64,000 bases of DNA from Helicoverpa zea (GCF_022581195.2 NC_061465.1:4714501-4778500), one strand, 5' to 3'; positions 48,027 to 61,993 are shown, counted from the stretch's first letter. A program made the numbers and translations. Notes: a model not told the origin generated them from the sequence alone.

Positions 48027-48408
48027 TATCATCCTCCGAGCCTCTTTCCCAACCATGTTGGGGTCGGCTTCCAGTCTAACCGGATTCAGCTGAGTACCAG
48101 TGCTTTACAAGAAGCGACTGCCTATCTGACCTCCTCAACCCAGCTACCCGGGCAACCCGATACCCCTTGGTTAGACTGGTGTCAGACTTACTGGCTTCTA
48201 ACTACCCGTAACGACTGCCAAAGATGTTCAATGACAGGTGGGACCTACAGTTTAACGTGCCATCTGAAACACAGTCAATGTTGTCTAAGAGTACTTAGAA
48301 AGTACATACAAATTTAGAAAAGTTGCATTGGTACTTGCCTGACCTGGGATCGAACCTGCGACCTCATACTTGAGAGGTTGGTCCTTTACCCACTAGACCA
48401 CCACGATT
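48027..48408 (-). mobile_element. Full-length tRNA-derived SINE
   Basis: The minus strand starts with a tRNA-like head: GTGGTCTAGTGGGTAAAGG (A-box region) and GGTTCGATCCC (B-box), the internal RNA polymerase III promoter. A body with CAGTCTAACCAAGGGGTATC and TTAGACTGGAAGCCGACCCC follows. The 3' end is GGGAAAGAGGCTCGGAGGAT then GAT. A perfect 16-bp duplication, AAATTGCAATGCAAAT, flanks it at 48011-48026 and 48409-48424. At 382 bp it appears complete. The 3' end shares motifs with the RTE LINE 500 bp away, the likely source of its mobilising machinery. Confidence 0.9.
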
Positions 48409-48424
48409 AAATTGCAATGCAAAT

Positions 48425-48892
48425 GAGCAGTCAAAAATATTGTTTTTTTGCCAAAATGTGCGACTTTAACTCACCCGCGTAGAACGTCAAAAGGTGGTAA
48501 AATTTAATCCCCTTTATGTTAAGCCAGTAGCATTAAGTACGAGACTACTGTGTTAATAATTATGTATGTTAATCTTGTTGCAGGTACGTGTTGTGGCCAT
48601 TCGACGGTAAAGTAATTATGAAGAGACCTTTTTTTTATTAATTTATGTCATTTTTATTCTGTTGCGCTTTCTATTTAACCTCATGAGCGACAATTTGTGA
48701 GCGCCATTTTTTGGCGCCAAATGGTCGTTTGCCGCGCATGTTGAATATTAGCGTACATAAGTGAACATTATGAGGAAAATTTTGTATTTTTGGGTTTACT
48801 TGAGTTATTATATTATAGCAGGAAAATAAACCAACCGCATTTGACTATTCTGTTTTGCTTAAGCTATTTATAAAGTTTCTTCGAAATATGAT
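48425..48892. other. Spacer between SINE and LINE
   Basis: AT-rich, nothing recognised. Confidence 0.45.
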
Positions 48893-48900
48893 AAGTATAT

Positions 48901-49301
48901 CTTTCTTTCTTTCTCCTGCCCTGTTCCCAAATATTACTTGGGGTCGGCGCAATATGTCATTTTCTTCCATTTTCCCCTGTCACTCGTCATACTGACACTC
49001 ACTCCCTTCCTATTCATATCATCTTTCAGGCAATCCATCCATCTTTTCTTAGGTCTTCCTCTTCCTCTCCATCCATCTACATTCATACTTAGCACACACT
49101 TTGTTGCATGCGTATCATCCCTCCTCATTACATGTCCATACCACGACAATCTTCTACTTCTCATCTTTTCTGTAACTGGCGCTACTTTCAGACTTCCTCT
49201 AATGTAATCATTCCTCACTTTATCCATTCTTGTAACACCACACATCCATCTCAGCATTCTCATTTCTGTTACATGCACTCTCTTCTCGTCCCTCTTTTTC
49301 A
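48901..49301 (-). mobile_element. RTE-type LINE, 5'-truncated 3' end
   Basis: The last part of an RTE non-LTR retrotransposon on the minus strand: the C-terminal coding region, then a very short 3' untranslated end (GCGCCGACCCCAAGTAATAT, GGGAACAGGGCAGGAG) and a GAAA-type repeat tail. AAGTATAT occurs on both sides (48893-48900 and 49302-49309), a plausible but low-complexity 8-bp target duplication. Confidence 0.8.
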
Positions 49302-49302
49302 A
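48934..49302 (-). pseudogene. RTE reverse-transcriptase C-terminal fragment
   Basis: 122 uninterrupted codons (no native start; the frame opens at the truncation point) with EMRMLRWMCGVTRMDKVRND, then YIRGSLKVAPVTEKMRSRRL, SWYGHVMRRDD and GRGRPKKRWMDC, ending CADPK. These are hallmark segments of the region downstream of the RT domain in RTE/BovB-type LINEs. RT and endonuclease domains are absent because of 5' truncation. Lack of stops suggests a recent insertion. It lies between two SINEs in the same orientation. Confidence 0.85.
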
Positions 49303-49362
49303 AGTATATGATATATATATAAGTAGTGAAATGAGGATTCACTGACACACTTCTGTTATCAT

Positions 49363-49501
49363 CACCTCCCGAGCCTTTTCGCAACTATCTTGGGGTCGGC
49401 TTCCAGTCTAACCAGATGCAGCTGAGTATCAGTGTTTTACAAGGAGCGACTGCCTTTCTGACCTCCAATTCCGGGCAACCCAATACATCTTGGTAAGACT
49501 G
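49363..49501 (-). mobile_element. 5'-truncated SINE with 19-bp duplication
   Basis: Reverse complement of the SINE 3' part (GACTGGAAGCCGACCCC, then GCGAAAAGGCTCGGGAGGTG). Flanked by an exact 19-bp direct repeat, GACACACTTCTGTTATCAT, at 49344-49362 and 49502-49520. The tRNA head is missing. Confidence 0.85.
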
Positions 49502-49520
49502 GACACACTTCTGTTATCAT

Positions 49521-52500
49521 GATGAAAAATAAATAAAAACAAAAGTTTATGATTAACTTTGTATTGTAAACCGTAAGGCCTAAGTTTACAACTGACGCGA
49601 CGGAACAAAACGAAGTTTCTCAGTACCTATTTGATAAGATTGTAGGAAAACAAGCTATTCAAAAAGTTTTCCTTTTAGCGCAGCGATCATCAGTATGTTT
49701 TCTTATTAAAACTTAAGGCGAAACAAGTTACCTGCTGTCTTCACTCAAGATTCGCGCTATATACTGGTTGCTGTAAATGGGCCGGACATTTGCTGGTGAA
49801 GATAAAATATAAAGTTAGTACTGGTGTTCTAGAAGGCAAGGAGTCTGAACTACAAAACATTAAACTAGTTGTATCATCACGAGATAACAAAAGAAGTATT
49901 GTTATACGATCAACATGAAGTCACTTTGTTAGAAAGATGAACCCTACAACTATGAGCACTATAATATCTACACTTGGCGTCAAAAAAATAGCTCCTCCGC
50001 TCCGGTTCCAAATGACACCAAATGGGGGTAAATATGTGTGTAGTGGTTAAAATAACGCTTGAAAACTATTTTCGCGGAGGTGCGATTTCTTTGATGTCGA
50101 GTATAGTATGATTGATTACAACTTGTAAAAATATTAAAAATACTTATGACGTATTCATACTGAAGATATTCCAGATGGTGTGTGGATTCCCAGATGCTCA
50201 AAAGTCATGTAACCCCAGCGAGTTCGTATCAACAGCCGCTAGTGCTACAAGGCTCTTACTAGGATTAAAATCCGAGCAGGATTTAATTTTAACAGTATTT
50301 GCTCAGTTCCACACTACGCCAGCTTTTATGAAAGATAGATGTAATTTCTCATTTAGATTCATCTCGAAATTTTAGATTTAACTTGAAACGAAACTGTAAT
50401 GAAGCTGCCTTTCTTTTTCTAAGTTACATTCTTTAAATTGCTAATTTAGATGCTGTCATATCCGTTCCTTTAAGTCTTTGTAATTTAGAAAGTTCAGCAG
50501 GCTTCAGTATATTAAAAAGGAAGACGTTATGAGTTAGACAGGAGTTTTCTCCAACTCAAACATTTTACATCGCATATCTCACTATCATTTTCTTAATACA
50601 TGATGAATCTTTTCTAGTGTATACTTAATACAACTCCATTATTAATAAAAACAGAGGAACAAAAACACTATTAAGCGTACCTTCCTGTTAGACACTCACA
50701 AAGGGCGTCATGTATGTATTCTCACTAGGAAACAAAAGACTATCAGAGGGGATGCTTCTAAAGATAACGATATCCACATGCGATACTGTTATAAGAAATG
50801 TTTTGAGAAGCCCATTGGGATATAGTTACTTTGTTATTGTTGTGACCCATTTTGATATAGGTACACGAGTTCTTGTGTAGGTACTCGCAATTCATTCATT
50901 CAACGTTGTCACAATTATCGTGCAAAAGGGCTTGTTCACGCTAAAAGCGGTTTCTACTAGATGTGTTTAAAATTATTGGTATACAGAAGATACGTGTATA
51001 TTTTTAACAGACATAGGGATTTGGCAAAAAACACTTTAAGGAAATTGTTTTGTAATTCTTGACCATTACAAAAGCTCTCCGTTACAAATGTGCCCTTATG
51101 AATTCCTTGGGAAATACAGAAGATTTTAAAACAAGGTGCACGTAGCTATAAAATACGGGAGCTACCAACCATCCAGGTCATCTCTAGTATAATATGAAGC
51201 CATAAATTTAGCAGTTGGTCAGGTCCACGTTATCACCTTCATAGCACCTACCTACTCACTGAATTCATGAGACACAGACAATGGTTATTGTCGCCTTGCC
51301 ACCGTGATATAAGGTAGCCATTACTTATATTTTGGGGAATATTATGCAAGCTTGCCGTATATCGTATGCGATAAATTCGAAGCTGCTTGTTTAGCTGACC
51401 ATGATGTATTGTACATTGAACTGGAAGACCCTTAATCATTGAAAAGAAAAGTAGTCTGCTACCTAATTTATCTCGGTATTAAAAAGTCACAAGCACATTT
51501 TAGTCTTTAAAACTCCACTCTACATTCCCAAGTTGAAGGTCGGCTCAGATACTGTCTTTTGCAAAACAGGTTAGCGCACGATTCCAGTATTATCTTGAAT
51601 GCCAAGGCTATACATTCCTCTCGGATGATCGAGATTTTACCGAGTGATTCATAAATAAACTCCCACAAATTCCCTTGCTTGGCGTTTAACGGCTGAAATG
51701 TGAGGATTTTTTATCAGAAGTACGTACCTGTGAGGAAGACGACCCCGTATGAATTATGCACTTGATGAAACACAACACGAGCATTGTGACCGCGGGGTCG
51801 TTAACCCATCTATACGGACGAGATGACAATATAAAACTCGAGCGTTTGTAAATGTGCGGGTTCCGTCCGCATTGTACGCCGACAACGTAGTATTCATATT
51901 TTTCTATACTAGATACTGTTGCTGAATTATTTTATATTTTTCTTTTGTATGTTATTCAGATTCACCCTTGCGTTTTTCTTACTTATTTCCGTTCGATTTG
52001 CTTGCAGAAAGTGGGTTGCTTTTGTTTACAGTTTATTCCTACTCTTATTTATTTAGCCTTTTTGATATTGCAATCCGCAAAGCGTACAGAGCATTGTCTT
52101 TACTCTAGTTCAATTTTATTCTAGAAATAAATATGTCAGTTAGTTTCCTTCGAAGAATAAAGCTGCCGAAGTCATTCAATAAAGGCGCAAACTCCAGTAA
52201 CGAGGTTACTGAACGTATACGTCAAACACTAAAAGGATTACGTCATCCATATAGCTTAGAAAATAAAAATTGATGTGGGGGTGCTTAAAAACGAATCAGT
52301 CAAAAACTAGACTGAATAAAAACTGGATGTAATCCCATAAGTGGGATAGGGACCTCGGTTATCGCTGTGAATGGAGTTGGTGTACTCTTTCTAAGACCCG
52401 ACGTGACAAATTGCTCTCGTATCGCTTTTCATCGGACACTTTTTATTCCGTGTGAATTTTCCGCGGGAATATTTTTCTGTAGTGAACGGCCATGATAAAT

Positions 52501-55500
52501 GTTTGTAGATGTCTTGAGTATGGTGAGAGTTTTAAAGTTAAATCGATTTATATTGTTAGGTGTATTTATTTACGATATCGTATCGGTGACTTTTAGGGGT
52601 GGTTGTTTTGGAACTTTGTTAATGGAACATGAAATAGGAACGGTTTGCTCGTGTAATCTTTGGGAAAGTGATATTTATTTTATAGCGGGGTTTATGTATA
52701 CGAGGAAAGTCCAGTGAACTTTATATAAAGCTTTTTAGCCATAAATAATAATTTTTTAGCCATAAATATTGTACTAAAATATAAAAAGGTTAGGATTTGG
52801 TTGTTTTGTTGCCACCATAAAAAAAAAAAAACTGAACGAATAACATTTTTATTATAGAATTACATCTTTCTTGCTTATAGATAAACGTGCACGCTTCAAC
52901 GTCCCTTATTTGGATAATATTTACGATTTCGTAGAAACACGCTGCACGCGATACCAATAAAAGTTTTATTAGTTCGCATTAGAATTCTTTTTTACGATTT
53001 GTTTCAAACTGCACCTAGCCCGCACTGCAGAAACTTTATCCTACTTAGAAAGCTTTTAAAGGCTTACCTATAAGTTTTTAATATGCATTAAAGTATTTTA
53101 CATATTTATCACCTGAAAATACATTTAGGAAAGGAGCCTGGGGCAATCTCGACACTCACTTATTCAACCCTCCGATCAGCCCAATTCACTTCACCGTTTT
53201 ATGTTTTACTAAGCCTTACAAACACGCCCAAGCCTTTTAGCGTTCGCGCCGATCCATTCGTTGTATCCCTAATCCAATTCAAATACTGACCACATCATTA
53301 ATTCTGTACAATATCGCACCCTCAAAAAGCTTCGTCTTCGATATTTCAACGGGAACTATTTATATTTCTGGAGCGGAGTAACAAAGGCGCGGGCCATAAA
53401 TAAAGGTCCCCACACTCCACCCCTGGGGATACCGCCTTACTGCCTTTGATACGGTCCCTTTTTCTTATTTTGATGCGGTATAATGTAACTGACTCCTCTG
53501 TGTATCACTCGCTTTGTACGCACTCCATAAATCATTACCTGTTCGCGGGAGCAGTGCGAACTCCTGACTAGTGACTGGCAGTTTGTCTAACATTTGTTAA
53601 CGGTTAATGCCGTGTTATGCAGTATAGATGCACGTGCGATACATAGACTATTAGGATTAATACCAATTAAGACTTTGAGTTAAAGTTTTCTAGATAGAAG
53701 ATATTAAAGTAATTAAAGTAGGTACACTGCCAATGTAAGGTCTAAAACAACAAAAGTTCAAGTTTATTAAATTAGTTTTCAACATCCACACTAATACAAT
53801 AGAGATACATTTCATGTAGCTGTTTGTAGGGTTTCAGCTCCCGTATCAATTACACATGAGCAAACTACTGAAGGTACGGCAAACAGTTATTAATAGTTAA
53901 GTTAGCCGACCGAGTCTTGAGCCACATGCCTCGTGGACTCAAAGCAACTAATTTAGCTTCAATTTATTGCTGCGACTGGCAACTCCAAGCGGGACCGATG
54001 TTTATGATTGGGAGCCGTCAGTTGTAGCTTCAATGCGCTCGTCATATCTTAGCCCAGTCGTTACTCGGAACTTCTCTAGGATTCCACACATGATTTGCAG
54101 CACTAGTTGGTGCAAGTTCCATTCAGTTTATCGGGGTCGCAACTTAGGTTACAGATGCAACATAAACATTATCCTAACATGAGTTAGTGAAACTTGTTTA
54201 TATTTAGAAATTGGTTTTCGTACGTAGTTACTCCGTACGTGAAACTTGTTTTACGTATTGAATCTCGCTTGATTTAATGTTAGTTTGTTGGGATAATGTT
54301 GAATGTAAGTTTGGGAGAAGCAATAATTTCAAACGAGCAACCGATCCAAACCTATCCCGATATTGGTTCACTTAACTCTGAAGGAGCAGCATCCAGATAA
54401 CGCGATACTAAAATAAGTCTGCTTTAAGTTTGCCTTGAGAGTTTTGATAACGACGGAGATATACAAGACTTGACAGCTAAAAAGAAGTCAGGCAGCAAAA
54501 AGTAAAAAAGTTTAACTACTAACAACGATCGCACTTTTGTACAGCCGCATAAAAACAAATCTCGAAACAGTAACGTTGTTCTGCAGTTAGTGTATAGTAC
54601 TTTGCGTATAAATTAAACTCAGCTTCATTCGCCTGTTTAATGAACAGTGTAGCTCCGCTAAAACTTTGCCAGCGAGATAATACATTATGTCGGCTTGTCG
54701 GCACAAATAGCAGAACCGCTTAACTTTATTCCGTAGCGAACTATATAACATTGAAAATGTGGCCGAACTTCGTTTATTAACTCCCTTATTATGACAATAT
54801 GTGAATTACGGCAGGCAATTTGTCAACTTTTTACGTTCACGTCAAATGGTTGCAGTTTTAAAACTATCGATAAAAAAGTTTTCCTGAATTTTAAAATGCA
54901 CCGAGTTCATGCATGGACCTTTAATTTTTTAAATTTCGTTTATTTTCGCTCAATTTTAAACTGGAATGTGGCTTCTGACTAACCAATTAGAAAAGCAAAC
55001 TTTGCATGATGAGCCCAATTAAGACTAATTCAGTGGACCCCAGACGCAGCTGTATTCTATTTTTGTTTAGGTATATACAGAGAGATTATGTATTAGATGT
55101 TATTTCGTGGAATAATAATATGATCACTGAAGTTTTAGGAACGTTAATTAAGAATTTTAGGAAAGATTAGTTCAACCGAGAAACGACGAGAAAAGTTTTA
55201 ATACTTAGGTTAAACTTTAATAGCCTGGGGACTAATTTTGGAACTATACTTTTAAATGTATTTTATTAGAGTTGTAATGATTTGAATCAAGTTTAATTTT
55301 AGTTACTAGTTCAACTAATTATGAGTTTAAAAACATGTATTAGGTCTGTGTCTTCAGTCCTGCTAACAAACAGAATACAGCTGAGAGACAGATGTCGGTA
55401 CAAAATCGTAAGTATTCCAAACCAACAAAAACGTTTTGCAGAAACATTGTGAATCTCTTTTTACAGAGCTTGCTAATTGTAATCAGAATATTTATGGTTA

Positions 55501-58500
55501 TTGCACAAAACATATGCGACATCTTACATTTCTAACTTCATGATTAACTGTTATAAATAAGGCGTGCCACAAGGATCACTCATAGGCCCCACGTCATTAA
55601 TATCGTAGCTACTCAAACTTATTTGTTTGAAACGTTCTCTTAAAAAACTTCAAGTAGTCATATTTTAAAAGATAAAGCTGAGCAAAGGTAATTTAGAAAC
55701 CAACCTTTTTCTACTTGACCTTTTCAAGTTGAAGGTTAACAAACCATTTTATCAAAAGCTTTTATGTTGATTTCTGGGAATCATGTTAATAATGTTTTTA
55801 AACCTATGATGTGAATTTATGATATTTAAGCTAGTATTTGGTATTGTGCAACGTCGAAATTCTGTCCAGTTAACTTTTAACATTTTAGTTGAGTGCAGCG
55901 AAAGCTGATAAAGCTAACAGTTACCTAGCTAGAAATTTATGGGCACCCGTACCCCTTGGCTCGAGTATACGTTCGTGTATTTTGCTAGGGTTTGAATTCA
56001 TATTTTCCGATACATTTTTAAACGGAATGAGTATGCACAAATAAATATCACAGCATTTTGTTGAATAGAATGAACAGAACTTATGATCAAAGCAAATAAA
56101 TTAAATGCGGTTTTCAAGTATACAATTGCAAAAGAAACACCGTCAATAAATTACGTCGACAACTTGTTTCATAAAACATTGAAAATCAACTTTTGCCTTA
56201 CAAAGGTTTCCTTCAGTTGTGAATATTTTAGCGTTCCTTGTTAGCTAGTAATACCGCCGCTTTGTCGCGTTTTAAATACCGCACGTTGTACATGATTGTC
56301 GGGAACGGGACCACCCTGTCGTCGTCTGTCATCAGTACTGGCCGTTTCATGCCACTTTGAACGCGTACACGAGTCGGCTCATTTTCAATTTATGACTTAA
56401 CGCCAGTTAATTTTGTAGTCGCTGCATTTATGTCCATTGACTCTGATGTTGCGTTTTTAGAATTCCCGCCTTCGTTATTGGCATTGCTTTGTTCCTTTAA
56501 TAATGGATTGTACGTAATTTGTAGTGTAGTTTATTTCAAAGAAGTAGACGCATTAGCAGTCTTATTTGCATACATTTGTATTTCGTCATGTAGTCTCTTC
56601 AAGTGTGGGCCACTTGTATTCAGGTAACTTTTTTTTGCAAATTTTTGAAGCAGTTACGACATATGGTAGCAATTTCGTGGTCGACTTGTCTCTTAAATTC
56701 TGAACATGTGGCGTGTTTTACCCATAGAGATAAGTGTAGCAACTGAGCATGGACTGAATTATTTTTAGCCGTTTCTTTTTATTTATAAGTATTATTCTTC
56801 ACATTCTTAAATTGCTGTGCTCGAATTCTATCTTTTGCAAACGACACAAATTGGCAGCACTCAATTTTCGGAAATTGCATGACTGAAAAACGATAACACT
56901 AATAACTTTTGCTCGTTTCGAGTGATGCAAACGGTAAGTTTCCGGCTATTGGACTCTTCTGTAAACAATCGCAACATGGAATCCACGTTGTTTGCTCAAT
57001 TAGTGTCCCCTCTGGAACTTTTCTCTTTATTGCTATATCAGCAGTGTTCAGTCGTCTACAGATCAAAACATTTTTCTTTGGTACACATCTTGTACCGTCG
57101 GGAAACCTTGCACGAGCGTCGTGTAAAAGTAATATCATTTTACCTACAACTTGCACGCGTCTAATTGGTGTTGCAACTTATGTGGAATTTTATCCTCATA
57201 GTTTCTTATAGTGTAGTTGGTCTTGGTATTGTAATAAAATTAAAGAAACGGTTCCAGGATTTTCACTTGAATTCAACAATAACTTTTTCAATAACTGTTG
57301 AAAAAAATACAAGCATGGCCACAATTTACGGCTGTGGTAATGAAAAATACTTTAGCTGTTGCCAGTAAAGTGAGGCAAATTATTTCATAAATCATTCAGT
57401 GCCTGGGTGTAGGAACAGGTAAGTTCCGCGAATTTAGCTAACAATAAGCTCTTAATCCTCATTCGAAGGAACTTGACACGTCGGCATCGAATCATGGAGG
57501 TTTTATTTCGAATTCGCTTCGATTAGGCACGTTTTTGCCCATTCCTTGTAAAGCACGCTTGTGCCCCAATGTTTGTTATTGTAACAAATGCCCAAACACA
57601 ACGTTTGTTTTGGCTGGTGAGAACAAAGACCTTTAGCTTTTTCTTGGCACGAGGTACTTTAGTTTCGCTTGAAGTTTTTACGGTGTTAGCACTTGCAAGA
57701 AGATCGTTTATTAGTATTTCATAACGTTCTGAATTTATATGGTCCTTAACATCGCTGACTATATGAAAAGAAATTAGTTCAGTCCAAGAATAAGATTTCT
57801 TTGTGTAAAGTTAAGAAGGCAATATGAGTTTTCGACGCTTGGTTGAATCAGCATAAAATTGCTGACTTTTACATAATCTCCTCAGCGTAAAAGAGTTCAT
57901 TTCATGGCGGGTTCTGTGCCAATTCAGGTCATTCTTGGTATCTTAGCTCTATCGTTTTTCGATTTAATCCTCTTTATCAATTCCTGTTTGAATTTTACTT
58001 CTGGTGCCAAACGCAGGGATCGGTCGTTTAAAAATTAAAAAAGTATTCGCAAAGGCAAAATTGTAATGTAACGTTTTATTTATTTAAAACGTTTTACCTA
58101 TTAATTTGGAGACTTCAATTATTTTGAACTTTGTATTAAAACAATATGTAAAGGTTTTGGTATTTTTATTTTTCCATAGAATTACGTAAGATAATTAATC
58201 ATATGATGATACTGCATAAAGCTTTTTCTAAATCGAATAATAAGGACCAGTCGGCCGCACACTTTCTGTGATTTCTGCAAAATCATATTCTTTTGTTTTG
58301 GTAGCAGCACCATAACTGACGTTGCCCGCCTTAATAAGTCTACTCTAAATCAAGATAGGTGAGCATTTTCAAAATAAAAAAGGTGCCAAAACTTTATAGA
58401 TCTTTAAAGAAAGTACTTACTTTAAAATTTTCTGCAGTCAATGAAGCAAACAAAAAACAAGATAAACAATTTAAAACGTTCCCAGAGATTGAAAGCGACA

Positions 58501-59269
58501 TTTCTTTAGAGTACCGAGTGCGGTTGGATTGTCCAAAACTTTTGATTTATGCGCATTTTTATGGTGCAACGGGAATTCAAATATGAACTGAATCATTTTA
58601 CTTACGAAAGACATAAACAAACAGGCAGGAGAGAGCATTTTAGGAACAGCTTTTTTACCTTTCAAATACTTTTTAGATTTGTAAAGTTTGTAACAAAATA
58701 AAAATTAACTAAAAATACCTACGATAACAGTTTAATAAAATGGTAAAAATTGTAATTATAAAATTAAAGTCCAACCACGAAGCCGTAGTAGTGAGTTCAT
58801 TGCGAGATTGACCTTTACTATGGTTTCACAATGTCGGTCCTGCTTTGTTCTTTTTATTTGATATAATGTGATTTTGTATAGCTATCACAATGGCTCAGTT
58901 CAAACTGCTATTTAAACATAGAATGTATCTATTTTTAGTTCAGAGTTATATTTAAATGTCCTTATGAAGCCAGTTTTATTTAGTTAACGTATTCAAATAT
59001 TAAGCCAGCCTCATTTATTTGTACACATTTTAAAGTTTCCTGTTCAAAATTCAATTGAGTGATATAATTACATGTACATAATTGTTTAAAACTTCAGCCT
59101 CGTGAAAATCAGTTAGTACAACATAAATAAGTTTAACATTCTTTTTAACGTTAATTTCAAATGTCAAACTGGTATTTTTGATAAACAGTGTCAATTATGT
59201 TCACCTTTACAATATTATATGGCATTGTTGGTCAAAAGCAAGGCTTCATGATGTGAAATTATTACAAAA
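49521..59269. other. Unassigned AT-rich sequence (9.7 kb)
   Basis: No gene, RNA or named repeat recognised. On the minus strand, 56620-57180 has three consecutive open segments in one frame (about 93, 38 and 51 codons) separated by stops. It could be a decayed coding region or chance. It includes RARFPDGTRCVPKKN and ATICRNCFKNL, which I cannot assign. Other frames up to 87 codons have no motif. Confidence 0.4.
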
Positions 59270-59345
59270 ACTAGCTGCTGCCCGCAACTTCGTCTGCGTG
59301 GGCAATATAGAATAGTCAAAATACTACTTATCCCGTAGGTGCATT
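59270..59345 (+). repeat. ACTAGCTG-type repeat fragment
   Basis: ACTAGCTGCTGCCCGCAACT followed by TCGTCTGCGTGGGC and ATCCCGTAGG matches the beginning of the lepidopteran ACTAGC-type retroelement tails, in truncated form; the TTATAATATTAG end is not present. Confidence 0.55.
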
Positions 59346-61890
59346 CTTTCACGTGACAGTATAATTAGGATTAGCACTTAGCAGTCGCATAGATTCATTG
59401 ATCAAGGTTGTGTTGTGGATGTGACCATTTATCTAAACAAAAGAAGTAAAGTTTGTGACGTTGTGAATATCTCTGGATCTAGTTACAAAAATGAAAGTTT
59501 CCATAAAAATTGAATCCACTTCGTAGTTTACGTATTATCTTAAATCTTTGTGATACAAAATCTCTTGTAACAAATGCAGACGGTCTCATTATTAAAGAAC
59601 AACATTAAGCTGTAAGTACTTGGGTATAAATGCTTCGAAGCAGTTTCCTGGAGATTGTAGATAAACTCCAAAACCTTTCACTGAACAGTGGTTTAATACA
59701 CTTTCTCTTATAAAAACAATTTGTTTCGATCAACGGGGCTAAGACAATGAAAGGGTAGCTTTTGTAGATCACGCCAAAGCTCGCCTTCATCTTGATAACT
59801 TATCGGAGACTAACCTAGAAAGTTAAGTCTTTTGTTTTAAACCAACTGTCTATAGATTAGATGTTGCTTTTTCGGTGGATTTTAATAGAAATGTTTTGTT
59901 CTATAACCGAGGACAACGATTCTAAAATCATCGACTTATAATCACTGACTCAGCTCAAAGTCTTGCTTTAAAATTTTCCACTTTGACTGTATATTAAACC
60001 AGAAGTCATAGATCCAATTTATTCAATACGTACAGTTAACTGTTTGTGCTGACTGTTCCGGATTTTATTCAATTATTCCAAAGCCCAAGTATTGCGTACC
60101 GTACAATAACCTTTTGTGTTCAATATGGCGTACAAAAATAAAAGGTTTAATTTCAGATGAAACTCTTTCAAGTATTAATAGTAACCGTGCGTTCTGACAT
60201 AAAAGCTAATTGCTTTGTACAATTTTCTTTATTCACAATTAATTTCTAAATACAAAGTCAATAATTATTCAAAAGCTGAATCATTTGTGTAATGAAGAGC
60301 ATTCGATGCTGAATAGTTAGTAATCACTAATTGGATTCCGTGGGGCTCATTAAGCGTACACCCAATACTGGCGTTGGAAGGCTCAAATCCGCACATTGTC
60401 CATTCATTCTGTCAAAATAGTGGAGTGTACGTGATTCGCGTTACAATGTCCGATGACAAAGGCCGGGTCTTTGTTAGATTTGAGGAAATTGCATCTCTCA
60501 AATCCTATTTCAATGCGACATGAAGTTCACGCGCGGTCTCCTTACTCAGTTCATTTGACTGGACGCTCAGATAACTATGCAATTCGAACTGCTACAAAAA
60601 AGATTATTTACGCTCCATCAGATAGGAATTCCAAATTGGATTAAGATTGGGTACCTACCATCGTTTGTCAAAGTTAATTGATCTTTGGGAGAAAGGTCTG
60701 TTTTTGATTGTGCGTTCACTGTTAAGCGTATTATCTACACTTTGATCTGTTCGCTGTTGTTGTTATTCTCATTATGCCCATTATTATTTTCCTTATAATT
60801 ACTTTCCATTGAACTAGTTACTACCTTAGAGAGAGCAGTTATCAAATCTTAATACGATTATTGACTATAATGTCTCATTTATTATAAAAATAGAGAAGCG
60901 CTGTAAATGTTTAGGTACTTCAAAATCAGGTAACATCTTTTTCATGAACATAGTTCAAAGTTTTTGTAACTTTCACGTTGACGGCGTGTCGAACTATCCT
61001 ATTATTTGTCCTTTATTACAACAACTAGAGGCACTCTCAACAAATTATAGCCTTAGTCCATTTTTTATCTCTGATGTCTTCATTCGAGTTTAATTTAACG
61101 CTTTTTAGAGTTATAATAGAGTCGATTCCCATGTTATCAGATGCAGATGGGAGAAAAACGTAATGCGTTTGTCTATTAAGCACATCTTGGGTGGTGTTGA
61201 CGAAAGCGGTGTGTTCTCCATAACTAGTTTTCCTGTCCCCTCGATGTCCCGTATCGTCCTTCCTGCGTCGGGTGCGCCCCCTAGCGACACATGCAGAATT
61301 TTGATGCGACGATGACAAATGAGCAATGGTAATAAATCAACATGAAAGTTAAGATTTGTTTATTTTGACTTTTATGGAGCTCTGTTATGAATTCTAGCAT
61401 TGTTTTTTATTTGCATATTTGTGGTGGGATGAATAATTGTGTTTATAACCTTGGTACTTCGTGTTTCTTATTTTGAGATAAGATAAGCTCGTTTTAAATA
61501 TTGCTCAAATAATAGCAGCGTATTACTTATACATAATAGTATAATAGATTTGATGAATTTATTCAATGCTTAAAATACCTCCTGACAATTTATTACGAAG
61601 GGTCCGTAAACACCACGGTGAATGATTAAAACCTCAATCGATTTTAATTACCCGCGGCCCAAATATGCAAAATAAATCCGGTGCGAATATGAACGCATGT
61701 GCGTTCGAATTTCAACATTGTTTACAGGCTCTCATAAGAAATGTGTGTAAATAACAATATACGTAACGGAGGGTACCCGGACACGGTGATCTATATGCAA
61801 ATGTTATAACCCGCTTATTATATTTTCCGGACGGAAAACTGTAAGCCGTGAAAGTACAGCTAGCGATACTCCATCAAAATTTATTGAGGG
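59346..61890. other. Unassigned AT-rich sequence
   Basis: Open frames at 60453-60644 (plus) and 61037-61318 (minus) lack recognisable motifs. Nothing else seen. Confidence 0.45.
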
Positions 61891-61903
61891 GTATTCGTAC
61901 CTC

Positions 61904-61980
61904 TCAATAAATTTGCTCAATCCTTCTCCGTGTGAGAGGAGGCCTATGCTAAGCAGTGGGACGATAAAAAGGCTGTAACA
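61904..61980 (+). mobile_element. LINE 3'-tail insertion with 13-bp duplication
   Basis: The 77-bp insert contains CTTCTCCGTGTGAGAGGAGG, then CCTATGCTAAGCAGTGGGAC and a short A-rich end. This is the characteristic 3' terminus of a lepidopteran RTE-like LINE. Perfect direct repeats GTATTCGTACCTC lie at 61891-61903 and 61981-61993. The first 11 inserted bases (TCAATAAATTT) complement sequence just left of the insertion, so 61877-61888 and 61903-61914 form a perfect 12-bp inverted repeat. Confidence 0.75.
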
Positions 61981-61993
61981 GTATTCGTACCTC

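Noticed and set aside
56620..57180. Minus-strand series of three open segments in one frame
   Set aside because: Interrupted by stops and without a recognisable domain; expected numbers of such runs in this base composition make chance plausible, so no gene is called.
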